Assembly (NCBI GenBank): GCA_028532985.1
Contig: JANCIK010000007.1
Span: forward strand, 434,001-498,000
Direction: 5' to 3'
From: Stropharia rugosoannulata
Taxonomy: Eukaryota; Basidiomycota; Agaricomycetes; Agaricales; Strophariaceae
DNA length: 64,000 bases
In this document: positions 42,846 to 51,603 of the stretch, piece by piece
Layout of the letters: the number at the start of each line of letters is the position of its first letter
Position numbering within the stretch: the stretch's first letter is position 1
Translations under genes and position numbers: made by a program
Notes under the pieces: generated by a model
What the model saw: only the letters and a program-made list of their open reading frames with translations
Told to the model about the DNA's origin: nothing
Database searches by the model: none

Positions 42846-45800
42846 CTAAGCATCGGGCTCCGCCCACCCATCCTCATCATCTTCTTCTTCGTCCGCTGAG
42901 ACTTGACCGCTGCCTGAAGCCACTCCTGGTTCATCAAAGATATAATCTTTAGGTATGGCCGGCTCGTAGTCTGGCGCTGTCATCATCTTGTTGAGGTTCT
43001 CGCGCGTTTGATCAATGATATCGTCTAAGTCCGCTGGCAGCTTCAGCTGGCGCCTGGCAAAGTAGGGTATTAAGCGGAATGCTGCAACTTTGTCTTTCAG
43101 CACCGACCCATCCAGCTCAGCGACTAGATAAGCGCCTCCTTCCTTCCGCGCGATAACAATGTATGGTCCATTCCAGTGCGCCAACATTTTGCGATTTAAG
43201 CTGGACTCAATGCCAGAGTTACGCATCAGTACGACATCGCCAGGTTTGAACGCATAGTCCCTAATCTTAGCGGAGTGTTTTCGCTCGAACTCTCTGATAG
43301 CATCCCGCTTTATCTTTGACACCCGCTGACGCATCTCCTCCACGGTGTCCCTATGCTTGGCCAGCGCGCGCGCACGATACCCTACTAACTCTTCTGTGGT
43401 AAGTACCCGATCTGGTAACTTGACCAGCCACGTCGCTTCAGCGATGTCCAGCGGTAGTATCGGGTGCGCGCCAGTGACCATAAAGAAGGGTGAACACCCA
43501 AATCCGCGGCGCACTGTAACACGGTCCGCCCATAGCACATGGTAGAAGAACTTGCTCCAGCGCTTATGTGCGCCCTCGGTACCTCCACACGCTTTCCACA
43601 ACATTTGTCTGATGTCCCAATGGGGCCGCTCTATCTTTCCGTTCGCCTGAGAGTTGTACGCTGAGATTGTAATCCCTGTAATACCATACTTCTTTTCTAA
43701 GTACTTGAGTGCTGCGCGGAACGGTCCACCGTTATCTGTGATTATCTCTCTAAGACATCCCCAGCGGCAGATAATATCCTCAAACATCCACTGCGCTATC
43801 GCCCTTGCGTTCTCTTTCTTCAGCGGACGACCTTCCACCCATGAGCTCAGCGCGCACCGCCCGTGCACTATGTAGTTGTACCCATTTGAGGCAGGTGACA
43901 TGTGCATAGTGTCCGCGTGTAGCTGCTGGAAGATGGACGGCGTATGTGTCTCTGTCCGCGGAATCTGGATGATCGTCTTTTGCCTCAGCTGACACACATG
44001 GCATGTCTTGACATACCAGTAGACATCCCGCTCCAGCTCTGGCCACCAGAAGCGCTCCATCAGCAGTTTGCGTGTGGCGTATGCGCCTCTGTGGCCCAGG
44101 CTGTCATGCGCTGCACGCAACATGCACATCCGCTGAGCGGGATCTACGACCAGTTTATGTGCCTCGTCCACTGAGCGCCGATACATCCGCCCATCCTTGT
44201 CTAAGAAGAAGTTTCGTGCGTTACGGATGAAATTCTGATACTCCCGTTCGCTCATATCCTTGGGTCTTGTACTGGGATTTTGCAGCCAATACCTTATCAT
44301 TGGCAGCTTATCATCCATGTCCTTCCCCGCTGACGTTCGATTCCGCTCATCGTACTCTTCGTCTTCTAACTCGTCTATCTTTGACTCTGGAATTACATGT
44401 GCCAGAACAAATTTCTCTAAGTACGCCCGCTGAGCGGGCGACACCTCCTCCGTCTGTAGGAAGTTACGCACTGTCCGCTGTTCTTCTCTCGTCTCTTTTC
44501 TCGCCCGCTCCAGTTCTAACTGGAAACAGTCAACCGAATGTGCCTCCGCTCTAGCTGGCTCAGCGGGACCATCAAACAACTTGTTGAGGAATCCAGCTTG
44601 TAGATATCCTCCACGGTCGTCAATCTGGTCCTTGAACTCTTCTAAACTCAGCGGATCGGGATCCTCTTCATACACTTTCTCATACTCCAGCGGACCTACT
44701 TCTTGGTCATCATCCTCCGCTGAGTGTTCATACTCTTCATCCCCTTGTTGTCCTTCTCGTCGCGACAGGCCGTCCGCGCCAAACGTTTTGCCTGCTACAT
44801 GCTTCAGCTGAAAGTGGTACATAAGGATCTTGTCTATCCAGCGGTTAATGGTAGCGTTAGGTCCCATGCCCGGATTATCCAACATCCCCTTGAGATATTT
44901 GGCATCCGTCTCTACTACCAACTTCCGCGCTCCGATGAGCCAGTAATAGCACGCCTGCAGCGCTCGCAATAGCCCATATAGCTCTCTCTTTGGTTGTGAG
45001 AACCGCTGTTCCCTCTCAGTTAACAGAATTGACCCAAAGCGGGCGTACACACGCTTCTTCGCGTTCAGCGGATCTTGCTGGTAGATATAAAATCCTACAG
45101 TGCGCCAAGACGTATCTACTGCCAGTGTGATTGGTCCTGGCAGTGTATAGTCCAGCGGCTTGACACAGTGTGCGTTCCGCGCTCCATCTTTCAGTGCATC
45201 CATACTGGCTTGCTGCGCTGGCCCCCACTCGAAGGGTTCTTTCCCACGCAACAATCGCTGTATGTGCTCCGCTCGCTTAGCGTAGTCTGAGATGTAAATA
45301 CGCAGGAGCCCCATCGTACCCATGAAGGCGCGCACATCGCTGACGTTCTTACACGGTCCCCAGTTGAGGATGGCGTGCACTTTATCTGGCGCTGGCTTTC
45401 GACCCTCGTAGGTACATAAGTGTCCCACCACTACAATCTCCGCTGCACACAATATGGATTTCTTCCCGCTGAAAGTCCCTCCTGAGTACTTCATCCGCTG
45501 AACTATCCTATTCACATTCTGCATGTGTTCCCACACAAAACGCCTGATTCCGCTGTTCTCTGGAATCGTCTCGTACCCTCCATCCTCTAATTCATACCGT
45601 GTCTTCGGTCCGCAGATAGGCACATCGTCAATGTACGGCTCCGTGACGTCTGGTATTTCATCGCGGAGAATATAAGTTACATCTTCATGAAAGATGGGTA
45701 CAGAATTGGTCCAGCCCATTGGTAAGGTTACTAAGCGGAGCGCACCAAACGGTGTCTGGAATGTTGTTAAGTCGCGAGACGACTCCGCTAAGAGCCGCTC

Positions 45801-46880
45801 GTCGTAACCTACATACAAGTCCAGTATTCCGCCGCACGCACGCCCAGCGAAGTGTTCTGCCAGACTCTCCGCTGCCGGCGGCAATCCTGAGTGCGCGATG
45901 GTAACAGCGTTCAGCGGCTCTAAGCTGTGTACTATTCTAAAGGACACCCCGTCTTTCTTTGTTACCGTGAACCAGCGCGACCGGTACGATGAACTGGATG
46001 GTTCATAAGTCCCAGCGCGGATCTTAGTAGCGATGAACTCGCACACCCGCTCGTACATGCCTGGCGGAATGGGTATATTTTTCAGTACCCACGGCGTATG
46101 TTCTACCGTTGGAATATCTACCGGCGGGAAGAAGTCTGTTCTAAACCTCCCCTTTTCCGTGTCATCCCACGCAAACGCCTCATTCTGCTGCATGAACACC
46201 TGATGTACTAGCTTGCGCTCCTCTGGCCACAGGAAATCTCCTCCGTGCGCTTTATCTATTTCCTCCTTCCGCTCCGCTGTGTACCTTCCCGTGGGTACAA
46301 ACTCTGGTGGGTGTACCGTCAGCGGAGGCATTTCTTTCAGCGGATCTCCCTTTATCTCCCTCACTATTCTGAATTTCTCTGGTAGCTCTTGATAAACGGG
46401 CCTGACCTTGTCAGCGACCGGCTTATATTTCTTTCCTGCAAAAACGGTTACGGTAGTGGCATTTTTACCAGTTAACCGTTTTCTAGTTACCCCTTTCCGC
46501 GCGGGCTGGCCTTGCTCGGGGTCCGCTGAGCGGAATTGCCCCCTAGGCTCTCCTTTCACCATCTCTTTTTCTCGCCATTCTTTTTGCTGAAAGTACTTAT
46601 AAATTGATGCTTTCTCTTTATCCTCCATCTTAGCCTCGTGCACAGCTTGAGCCATGTACACATCTCTCAGCTCAGCGGAGCCAAATCTCCCTCCATTCTT
46701 TGGCAACGCATACCCCGCTATCTCTATCTTTCCAGTCCTATCATCCCGCTCGAACATTAACGCGACCTCTCCTTGACGCATCAAATCATCGAGGACTGAA
46801 AATCCTGGTCGGCGTGCGGCTCCTCCGCTGCGCTGGAGTCCTGCACATCTGGTTCCCGCTGAAGTATCTTCGGCCCGCAC
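42846..46880 (-). CDS. pol: Pol: reverse transcriptase, RNase H, integrase
   Basis: 1344 codons open; the functional start is probably the -1 shift at 46799-46805 or an internal ATG (46783) overlapping the pro stop. RT: YRSRWFTVTKKDG, LDLYVGYDERLLAE and the YIDD box (EPYIDDVP). RNase H: DTSWRTVGFYIYQQD, E in KRELYGLLRAL, D in VVETDAKYLKG and GADGLSRR. Integrase: zinc motif H-x4-H...C-x2-C in HDSLGHRG and CHVCQL; catalytic D, D, E in LHADTM, ITDNGGPFRA and NGKIERPH. The C-terminus has a GPY/F-type module (HWNGPYIVIARKEGG) and no chromodomain. It copies the RNA genome and inserts the cDNA. No broken catalytic residue was found. Confidence 0.95.
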   Translation of the reverse strand: MRAEDTSAGTRCAGLQRSGGAARRPGFSVLDDLMRQGEVALMFERDDRTGKIEIAGYALPKNGGRFGSAELRDVYMAQAVHEAKMEDKEKASIYKYFQQKEWREKEMVKGEPRGQFRSADPEQGQPARKGVTRKRLTGKNATTVTVFAGKKYKPVADKVRPVYQELPEKFRIVREIKGDPLKEMPPLTVHPPEFVPTGRYTAERKEEIDKAHGGDFLWPEERKLVHQVFMQQNEAFAWDDTEKGRFRTDFFPPVDIPTVEHTPWVLKNIPIPPGMYERVCEFIATKIRAGTYEPSSSSYRSRWFTVTKKDGVSFRIVHSLEPLNAVTIAHSGLPPAAESLAEHFAGRACGGILDLYVGYDERLLAESSRDLTTFQTPFGALRLVTLPMGWTNSVPIFHEDVTYILRDEIPDVTEPYIDDVPICGPKTRYELEDGGYETIPENSGIRRFVWEHMQNVNRIVQRMKYSGGTFSGKKSILCAAEIVVVGHLCTYEGRKPAPDKVHAILNWGPCKNVSDVRAFMGTMGLLRIYISDYAKRAEHIQRLLRGKEPFEWGPAQQASMDALKDGARNAHCVKPLDYTLPGPITLAVDTSWRTVGFYIYQQDPLNAKKRVYARFGSILLTEREQRFSQPKRELYGLLRALQACYYWLIGARKLVVETDAKYLKGMLDNPGMGPNATINRWIDKILMYHFQLKHVAGKTFGADGLSRREGQQGDEEYEHSAEDDDQEVGPLEYEKVYEEDPDPLSLEEFKDQIDDRGGYLQAGFLNKLFDGPAEPARAEAHSVDCFQLELERARKETREEQRTVRNFLQTEEVSPAQRAYLEKFVLAHVIPESKIDELEDEEYDERNRTSAGKDMDDKLPMIRYWLQNPSTRPKDMSEREYQNFIRNARNFFLDKDGRMYRRSVDEAHKLVVDPAQRMCMLRAAHDSLGHRGAYATRKLLMERFWWPELERDVYWYVKTCHVCQLRQKTIIQIPRTETHTPSIFQQLHADTMHMSPASNGYNYIVHGRCALSSWVEGRPLKKENARAIAQWMFEDIICRWGCLREIITDNGGPFRAALKYLEKKYGITGITISAYNSQANGKIERPHWDIRQMLWKACGGTEGAHKRWSKFFYHVLWADRVTVRRGFGCSPFFMVTGAHPILPLDIAEATWLVKLPDRVLTTEELVGYRARALAKHRDTVEEMRQRVSKIKRDAIREFERKHSAKIRDYAFKPGDVVLMRNSGIESSLNRKMLAHWNGPYIVIARKEGGAYLVAELDGSVLKDKVAAFRLIPYFARRQLKLPADLDDIIDQTRENLNKMMTAPDYEPAIPKDYIFDEPGVASGSGQVSADEEEDDEDGWAEPDA

Positions 46881-48058
46881 CCCCGATTATACGTAGGTAC
46901 CACTAGCTTCCGCTGAGTGTTTGGGTCCGTCAGCGTAAGTTCCACTGTACCATCCCCGCGCGTCTTCACATTGCTTTCAGTGAGAATTTCGAACGGCTTC
47001 CCCAACAGAACCTCATAGGCGGCCGCGCTGATCACGTGCACTTGTAGGTACACTGTCAGTCCGCTGAACACAAAAGGTACATTCCGCGCTAAGCCCTTAG
47101 TCGACTCGACTTGTTTGTTAGCGCTCTGCATCCTAATGGTAAAGTCAGGATCCCAGCTTAAGCCTAGTCGCTCCGCGGTATCTTGCGCCATAGACACTAT
47201 TTGCGATCCGCTGTCGAGCAGAGTCTCCGCACGGCCTTTCCCATTGATCAGCGGAAATACCGCCTTGAGATGGTGCGACTCTCGTGCCACAATTAATCCC
47301 TTTGGCTTTTCGCCTGGTTGTAACGTCGAGATGTATTGCTCATAGGGATCCTCCATGATTATTGTGCCGGGTTGTAATCCACCGCGCTCCTCCGCGCAAG
47401 TGAGGAACGTCGCTGCTGGGAGCTCGTCCATTCGCATGAACTCTTCTTCTTCATTCTCCTGCTTCAGCTGGGCGATGGCCTCGTCCATCTCCCACTCCTC
47501 TGCCTCATAATCCAGCTGCAAAACCCGCATGGTATTTACATCCAGCGGAACTTTGCGCGGTATGATACGCTCGACAAACTTTCTCCTAAACCCCGCTGTA
47601 GAGATCCCCAATAATTGCCCTTGAGTGATCTCTATTTTCTGGCTCTCTAAACGCTTAAGGACTTCGTCCGCTTGTGCTTCATCCTCAATGGCCGCGCGCA
47701 ACTTATACGCTGGCTTCCTTTTCTCTATCACTGGCACCGGCGCTTCTCTTACAGGCGGCCGACTCTTTTCTGGTACGCGCAGCGGAGGAACCATTACATA
47801 CGGCACCTGCGCTGGCTTTTTATTCTCCCCAACTTTCTGCGCTGGCGCTGCGAAGCTTACTTTCTTTTTCTCCGCTCCGCTGGGCGCCTGTCTACTAATC
47901 TCTTCTATAAACTCTTCCTCATCTCCGCTGTCGACCTCCTCGATAGTTGTCCTTGGTGTACTTCTTACTGGTAGCTTCTTATTTACGTCTTCCGGGTTCT
48001 TGGGTTTATCAGAGCCGCTACGCTGAACTCTGCCCGCGCTTCCCTTCATCAGACTCAA
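46781..48058 (-). CDS. pro: Pro: aspartic protease ORF
   Basis: Frame of about 425 codons overlapping gag and pol by a few to 100 nt, in the -1 frame relative to gag. It contains the retroviral-type protease signature LLDSGSQIVSM within PLINGKGRAETLLDSGSQI and the downstream AAAYEVLLGKPFEIL block. The N-terminal half (MKGSAGRVQRSGSDKPKNPE...) is hydrophilic and of unknown role. The first ATG (48048-48050) lies six nt after the gag stop. The protease cleaves the Gag and Pol polyproteins. Confidence 0.9.
   Translation of the reverse strand: MSLMKGSAGRVQRSGSDKPKNPEDVNKKLPVRSTPRTTIEEVDSGDEEEFIEEISRQAPSGAEKKKVSFAAPAQKVGENKKPAQVPYVMVPPLRVPEKSRPPVREAPVPVIEKRKPAYKLRAAIEDEAQADEVLKRLESQKIEITQGQLLGISTAGFRRKFVERIIPRKVPLDVNTMRVLQLDYEAEEWEMDEAIAQLKQENEEEEFMRMDELPAATFLTCAEERGGLQPGTIIMEDPYEQYISTLQPGEKPKGLIVARESHHLKAVFPLINGKGRAETLLDSGSQIVSMAQDTAERLGLSWDPDFTIRMQSANKQVESTKGLARNVPFVFSGLTVYLQVHVISAAAYEVLLGKPFEILTESNVKTRGDGTVELTLTDPNTQRKLVVPTYNRGCGPKILQREPDVQDSSAAEEPHADQDFQSSMI
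46799..46805 (-). other. Candidate -1 frameshift site, pro-pol
   Basis: Minus strand GGATTTT in the pro frame as G GAT TTT. It lies before the pro stop (46781-46783) and inside the overlap with pol. It resembles the mouse mammary tumour virus pro-pol slip site G GAU UUA. The site is conserved at 6858-6864 in family A. An alternative is TGATG stop/restart overlap at 46781-46785. Confidence 0.45.
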
Positions 48059-50088
48059 TCGAAACCCTGGCTCAGCGCTGCATCCCGCTCCGCTTTCATG
48101 GTCGCGATCAGCTGCCGCTGTTCCTCTATCACCTCCTCTGGCATCTTGACCGCTGAGCGCTCCTTTAAGAATGCCTTCCGGCTGTCCAGCTCCTGTTGCA
48201 GCGTTCGAATTTGCTCCTCATAAGTCTCATCGAGAGAGCTGGCTGGTTGGTAGACCTGGGCGTACACCATGCTCGGCGGAGTCCCCATGTACGCTGGGTG
48301 TACCGGCGCCATGTAGGTCTGCTGCGCTGGCGGCCCATTCTTCTTGTGCCACTCATCTACACGTTCTTTGATAGCGCGCGAAGGGTCCCAAGGTAATGAC
48401 GATCCATCTGGCAGCTGGAGCCTTCCAGCTTCCGTAATGATTATCTTCCCAGCGGACAGATCCTGTTGCCTCACAATACACTCCGCTACGATGTGTCCCG
48501 TCTGTTTACAATAGAAGCACCTCGGTTCAGGTCGCTGTTGGTATTGAAACGGGCGCGTCGGCGCTCCGCTGAAGCCTGGTCCTCCCATTGGCATCATAGG
48601 TACCGCTGGCTGGACTGGCGCAGCTACAGGCGCTGCCCGCGATGACATTACATTGCGCAGAATATCTTCCAACTCCTTCTTATTGGTCTCCTTTGACTTC
48701 GACACCGTCTTTTCTACCAGCGACAACGTATCTTTAAACGACGCTACAAAACCCTTCAAGTCCTCAATCTCCCCGCGCAGTGTATGCACCTCCGCTGACT
48801 CGGTCTTGATGGCAGGTACAGGCATGAGCCCGTCCGCTGAGTCTCGAGTCAGGCTGAGCGAAGTGCTAGGATTCTTGGTGCGCGCCATCTGCTCCGCCAT
48901 TTCCGCCACCTGCTTCAGCGGATACATGTCCTCAGTCCGCGCTTCCACCTGAATCCCCGCTGGCGCCGTAAAGGGTATATTGCGTTCCTTTAGGTACTTG
49001 TCAAACGACGTTCTCGTAGTGTAGTCGATATCCAGCTTGTTAAACAACCTCTCCCTGAACCCCGCTGTGAGACTGTTGGTGAAGTAGGTCACCAGCGTAT
49101 GATTGGCCAGCAAGGTAGGCGCCTTGGTCAACTTCGCTGCCTCCGCTAAGAATGCCCGCTTGAAGTCCAACAGCACCTGGAGGTCTTCCTCCGAGATGTG
49201 CTGGTTCTCCTTGCACAGCTTCTTTAGGCGCGCGATGGACCCCGTCTGAATACTGATCACCTCAGGATATTCATTGAGGATCATCTTCTTCAGCTCAGCG
49301 TAACTCTTGGTGTCATAGCCTGGTAAATTCTTCCACTCCTCCGCTGTCTGCATGGGTACATATTTGATTACATAGCCTCTCCTCTCATCATCCTCTGTCA
49401 CCTCAGCGCGCTTGAACCAGTCCTCTAAGTCCTCGAAGTAGCGTGGGAGTTCATCACGCTCAGCAGAGGGGTCGAAGCTTGGTGCACCGCGCGCTCCGCG
49501 CACAGGCATAGACGTTTCCTTAGGCATGGTGATAATTTCAGGGGGCGGTTCGTGTTCACTTGTGGAAAGGTCTGACAAGTCTCCTTCAAATATATCTCTG
49601 GCCACGCGCTCGGCCTCACTCTCACTATTATCTGTCGTCCGCTGAGCGGATCTCTTAGCAGTCTCGAATACTTCCGAAAACGGAGGAGGTGTGTCTTGAG
49701 TAGCTTGGCTATCTGATGAGCCAAATGGTGCAACTTCAAGCGTAATGTCTCCGTCCGCTGAGCGGTCGTCTGTTTCAATTCCAGAAGGCGGTCCCCAGAA
49801 TCCGCTGGGCCCGTCCTCCCGCTCTGAGTCACTCTCTGTAAGCGCTCCTGGTACGCGCTGAGCAAGATCCTGCGTTTCTATCTGTAGCCACGCCTCTTCC
49901 TTTGCTTTCCTCTTCACTTTTCTATCTCGAGTAGGTGTAATCACCAATGGTTCCACAAGCTCAGCGTCTTTCTTGCTCCTAGTCGATCGCCCGCTCGGAG
50001 GCAATATACCAAATGATGGTCTAGCCTCCGCTGGTTCTGCTAGCGATGACGGTGCAGGAAATTTGCCTCGCTTGTTACTCGTCCCCAT
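48055..50088 (-). CDS. gag: Gag: structural polyprotein
   Basis: 677 aa. The start MGTSNKRGKF is about 100 nt inside the 5' LTR. Domains: acidic, Ser-rich N-terminus (1-190); capsid-like region from about 195 (PSFDPSAERDELPRYFEDLEDWF...) to 400; coiled coil (EIEDLKGFVASFKDTLSLVEK...); one CCHC knuckle CFYCKQTGHIVAEC at about 525-540; Met/Pro-rich linker and a C-terminal coiled coil ending LSQGFD. It forms the virus-like particle and packages element RNA. No frameshift. Confidence 0.95.
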   Translation of the reverse strand: MGTSNKRGKFPAPSSLAEPAEARPSFGILPPSGRSTRSKKDAELVEPLVITPTRDRKVKRKAKEEAWLQIETQDLAQRVPGALTESDSEREDGPSGFWGPPSGIETDDRSADGDITLEVAPFGSSDSQATQDTPPPFSEVFETAKRSAQRTTDNSESEAERVARDIFEGDLSDLSTSEHEPPPEIITMPKETSMPVRGARGAPSFDPSAERDELPRYFEDLEDWFKRAEVTEDDERRGYVIKYVPMQTAEEWKNLPGYDTKSYAELKKMILNEYPEVISIQTGSIARLKKLCKENQHISEEDLQVLLDFKRAFLAEAAKLTKAPTLLANHTLVTYFTNSLTAGFRERLFNKLDIDYTTRTSFDKYLKERNIPFTAPAGIQVEARTEDMYPLKQVAEMAEQMARTKNPSTSLSLTRDSADGLMPVPAIKTESAEVHTLRGEIEDLKGFVASFKDTLSLVEKTVSKSKETNKKELEDILRNVMSSRAAPVAAPVQPAVPMMPMGGPGFSGAPTRPFQYQQRPEPRCFYCKQTGHIVAECIVRQQDLSAGKIIITEAGRLQLPDGSSLPWDPSRAIKERVDEWHKKNGPPAQQTYMAPVHPAYMGTPPSMVYAQVYQPASSLDETYEEQIRTLQQELDSRKAFLKERSAVKMPEEVIEEQRQLIATMKAERDAALSQGFD
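48061..48067 (-). other. Candidate -1 frameshift site, gag-pro
   Basis: Minus strand GGGTTTC read as G GGT TTC in the gag frame, i.e. the X XXY YYZ pattern, followed by GAT TGA (gag stop). The -1 frame continues into pro. It is conserved at 8123-8129 in family A although the surroundings have diverged. Reinitiation at the ATG six nt after the stop is the alternative. Confidence 0.55.
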
Positions 50089-50170
50089 TGTATTTGAAAT
50101 TTTTGAAATGTTTTGTAATAGGTGCTAAGCCGTGGTCCCCGAAACACTATATGAGATTTCTGAACCTACC

Positions 50171-50187
50171 CCTCGCGGTGGGCTCCA
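50171..50187 (-). promoter_or_regulatory. Primer-binding-site-like sequence of element B
   Basis: TGGAGCCCACCGCGAGG two nt after the 5' LTR. Identical to the family-A copies although the flanks differ. Confidence 0.65.
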
Positions 50188-50189
50188 GA

Positions 50190-51603
50190 TGAGAGGTCTG
50201 CTGCGGGGCTAGACTCGAATCACAAGAAAACACAACACACACATCCCCAGCGGAGCGAGATCCTATCCCTTAGATCGAGCAACGCTCTTCAGCTAAGCGG
50301 ATGATAGATGTCTACGCTTCTCCTGGTCCTCTCCGCTGAGCGGACTGTGATGTTTAAGAGTCTCGTGAGTTCAGTCCAGATGTCCGCTGTACAGTGCCTG
50401 CAAGTTCGTTTTAAGGAGGGGTTTAATTCTAGAAGTCTCAGATTAATGTCTGGGCGACCTCCGCTGAGCGCAGGGTATCGATAGTAATGTATAGTTTTGA
50501 TGGTGGCTCCGCGGGGCTTATTCCGCTGAGTGGGTTTGAGGTCCGGTGACCGATGCAGATGCTCACACAAGCTGGTATTCCCAATTGTGCCTCGCTCCGC
50601 TGACTATCCAAAGTCGTTCCGCTGGGACTGTCCAAAGTCCTATTCCGCTGAGGCTATCCAGAACCTCGTTCACCCGGTGGTGCAGTCTTAATTCACGAAA
50701 CACTACAGCGCGAGTTTTCGTACACAGTTGCACTGACTCCCCGCTGAGCTCTCCAAATGACCCGGTGGCCAGAAGCTATCCAAAACTTCTATGATTCACA
50801 ATACACTTCACAGTAAAGACCCTAACAAAAGCTAAACACAGCCCGCTGACGGTCTGGGACGGAGCCCAACACACAGATCTAGTGGGTAGACAATTGCTTG
50901 ATTTCCGTAGTTACAATTACAAGTTTATATAGACGCGCGTTGTGTACTAATTTAGGTGGAGAGTAAATACTAGCAACGCCGGACCAAAGGTCCGCTGAGC
51001 GCATGTGCCTCCGCTGGGCGCCTTGATGGCTACTCCGCTGAGCGCGACCTGATCCTGTGGTGTTACCAGCCCCCGCCGAGAGACACCGTTAAACTCCGCT
51101 GGGCGGTTCCGTCTTGGTCATCGAGGCCTGGTTACCGCTGCCAAAATTCCCCAGCAGAGTCCGTGCTGTGTGCATTGTTTATTCCCCCCGGGCATCACAT
51201 GCTCCAGCGCGCGCGCCACGGTCACCTGACGAGTGGACTTGGCAAATTTCGCCTTCGTGATGTGTTCCGCTGAGCCCCTTTGAGACACCGTCTACACACA
51301 GTCCTGCTCGTCGCCTTTGATATTTTCCGCTCAGCTGTACTCCTGCCTTCCGCTGGGACGGCAGTAACCATTATGTGCTCCGCTGACTGCTATTCCGGGT
51401 ACTTCAACTGTGTACTTATGGCTTGTACAGTCCGCTGAACCCCACACAACCGCCCGCTGAGCACACACGTGATGATTTGTGATGCACGCGCTGAGCGCTG
51501 AGACGGCTGACCAGGCTAGTCACCGCTCCGCTGTACCCTTGCACTCCAGCCCAAACCGCCCGCTGTGGCCACTTACAGCCTTGGTGTAAACGCAGGCCTG
51601 TCA
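50190..51603 (-). repeat. 5' LTR of element B
   Basis: 1414 bp, identical to 35499-36912 apart from one base seen (50465 G versus 35774 A). On the minus strand a TATATAAA-type box at about 50924-50931 could start element transcription. Confidence 0.95.

Larger units (their letters stand above)
35499..51603 (-). mobile_element. Complete 16.1-kb Ty3/Gypsy element B with antisense cargo genes
   Basis: LTRs at 35499-36912 and 50190-51603 (1414 bp each, TG...CA) flank the interior. The target duplication is ACGG, or AACGG if a terminal A is shared. On the minus strand the order is 5' LTR, PBS, gag, pro, pol, cargo region, polypurine tract, 3' LTR. Pol order RT-RNase H-integrase is that of Ty3/Gypsy (Metaviridae-like). 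The cargo (37351-42725) consists of four spliced genes on the plus strand. The single difference I saw between LTRs (35774 A versus 50465 G) indicates recent insertion. No disabling mutation was seen in gag, pro or pol. The element is unusually long and filled with the motif CCGCTGAGCGG. Confidence 0.93.

Noticed and set aside
35499..51603. CRISPR-like array, because a short motif recurs many times
   Set aside because: Spacing is irregular and copies lie within genes; no uniform repeat-spacer structure, and the organism is a eukaryote.
35499..51603. The CCGCTG density as mere GC-rich codon usage
   Set aside because: The motif is equally dense in LTRs, introns and spacers and occurs in all frames, so codon choice cannot explain it; a statistical test is still needed.
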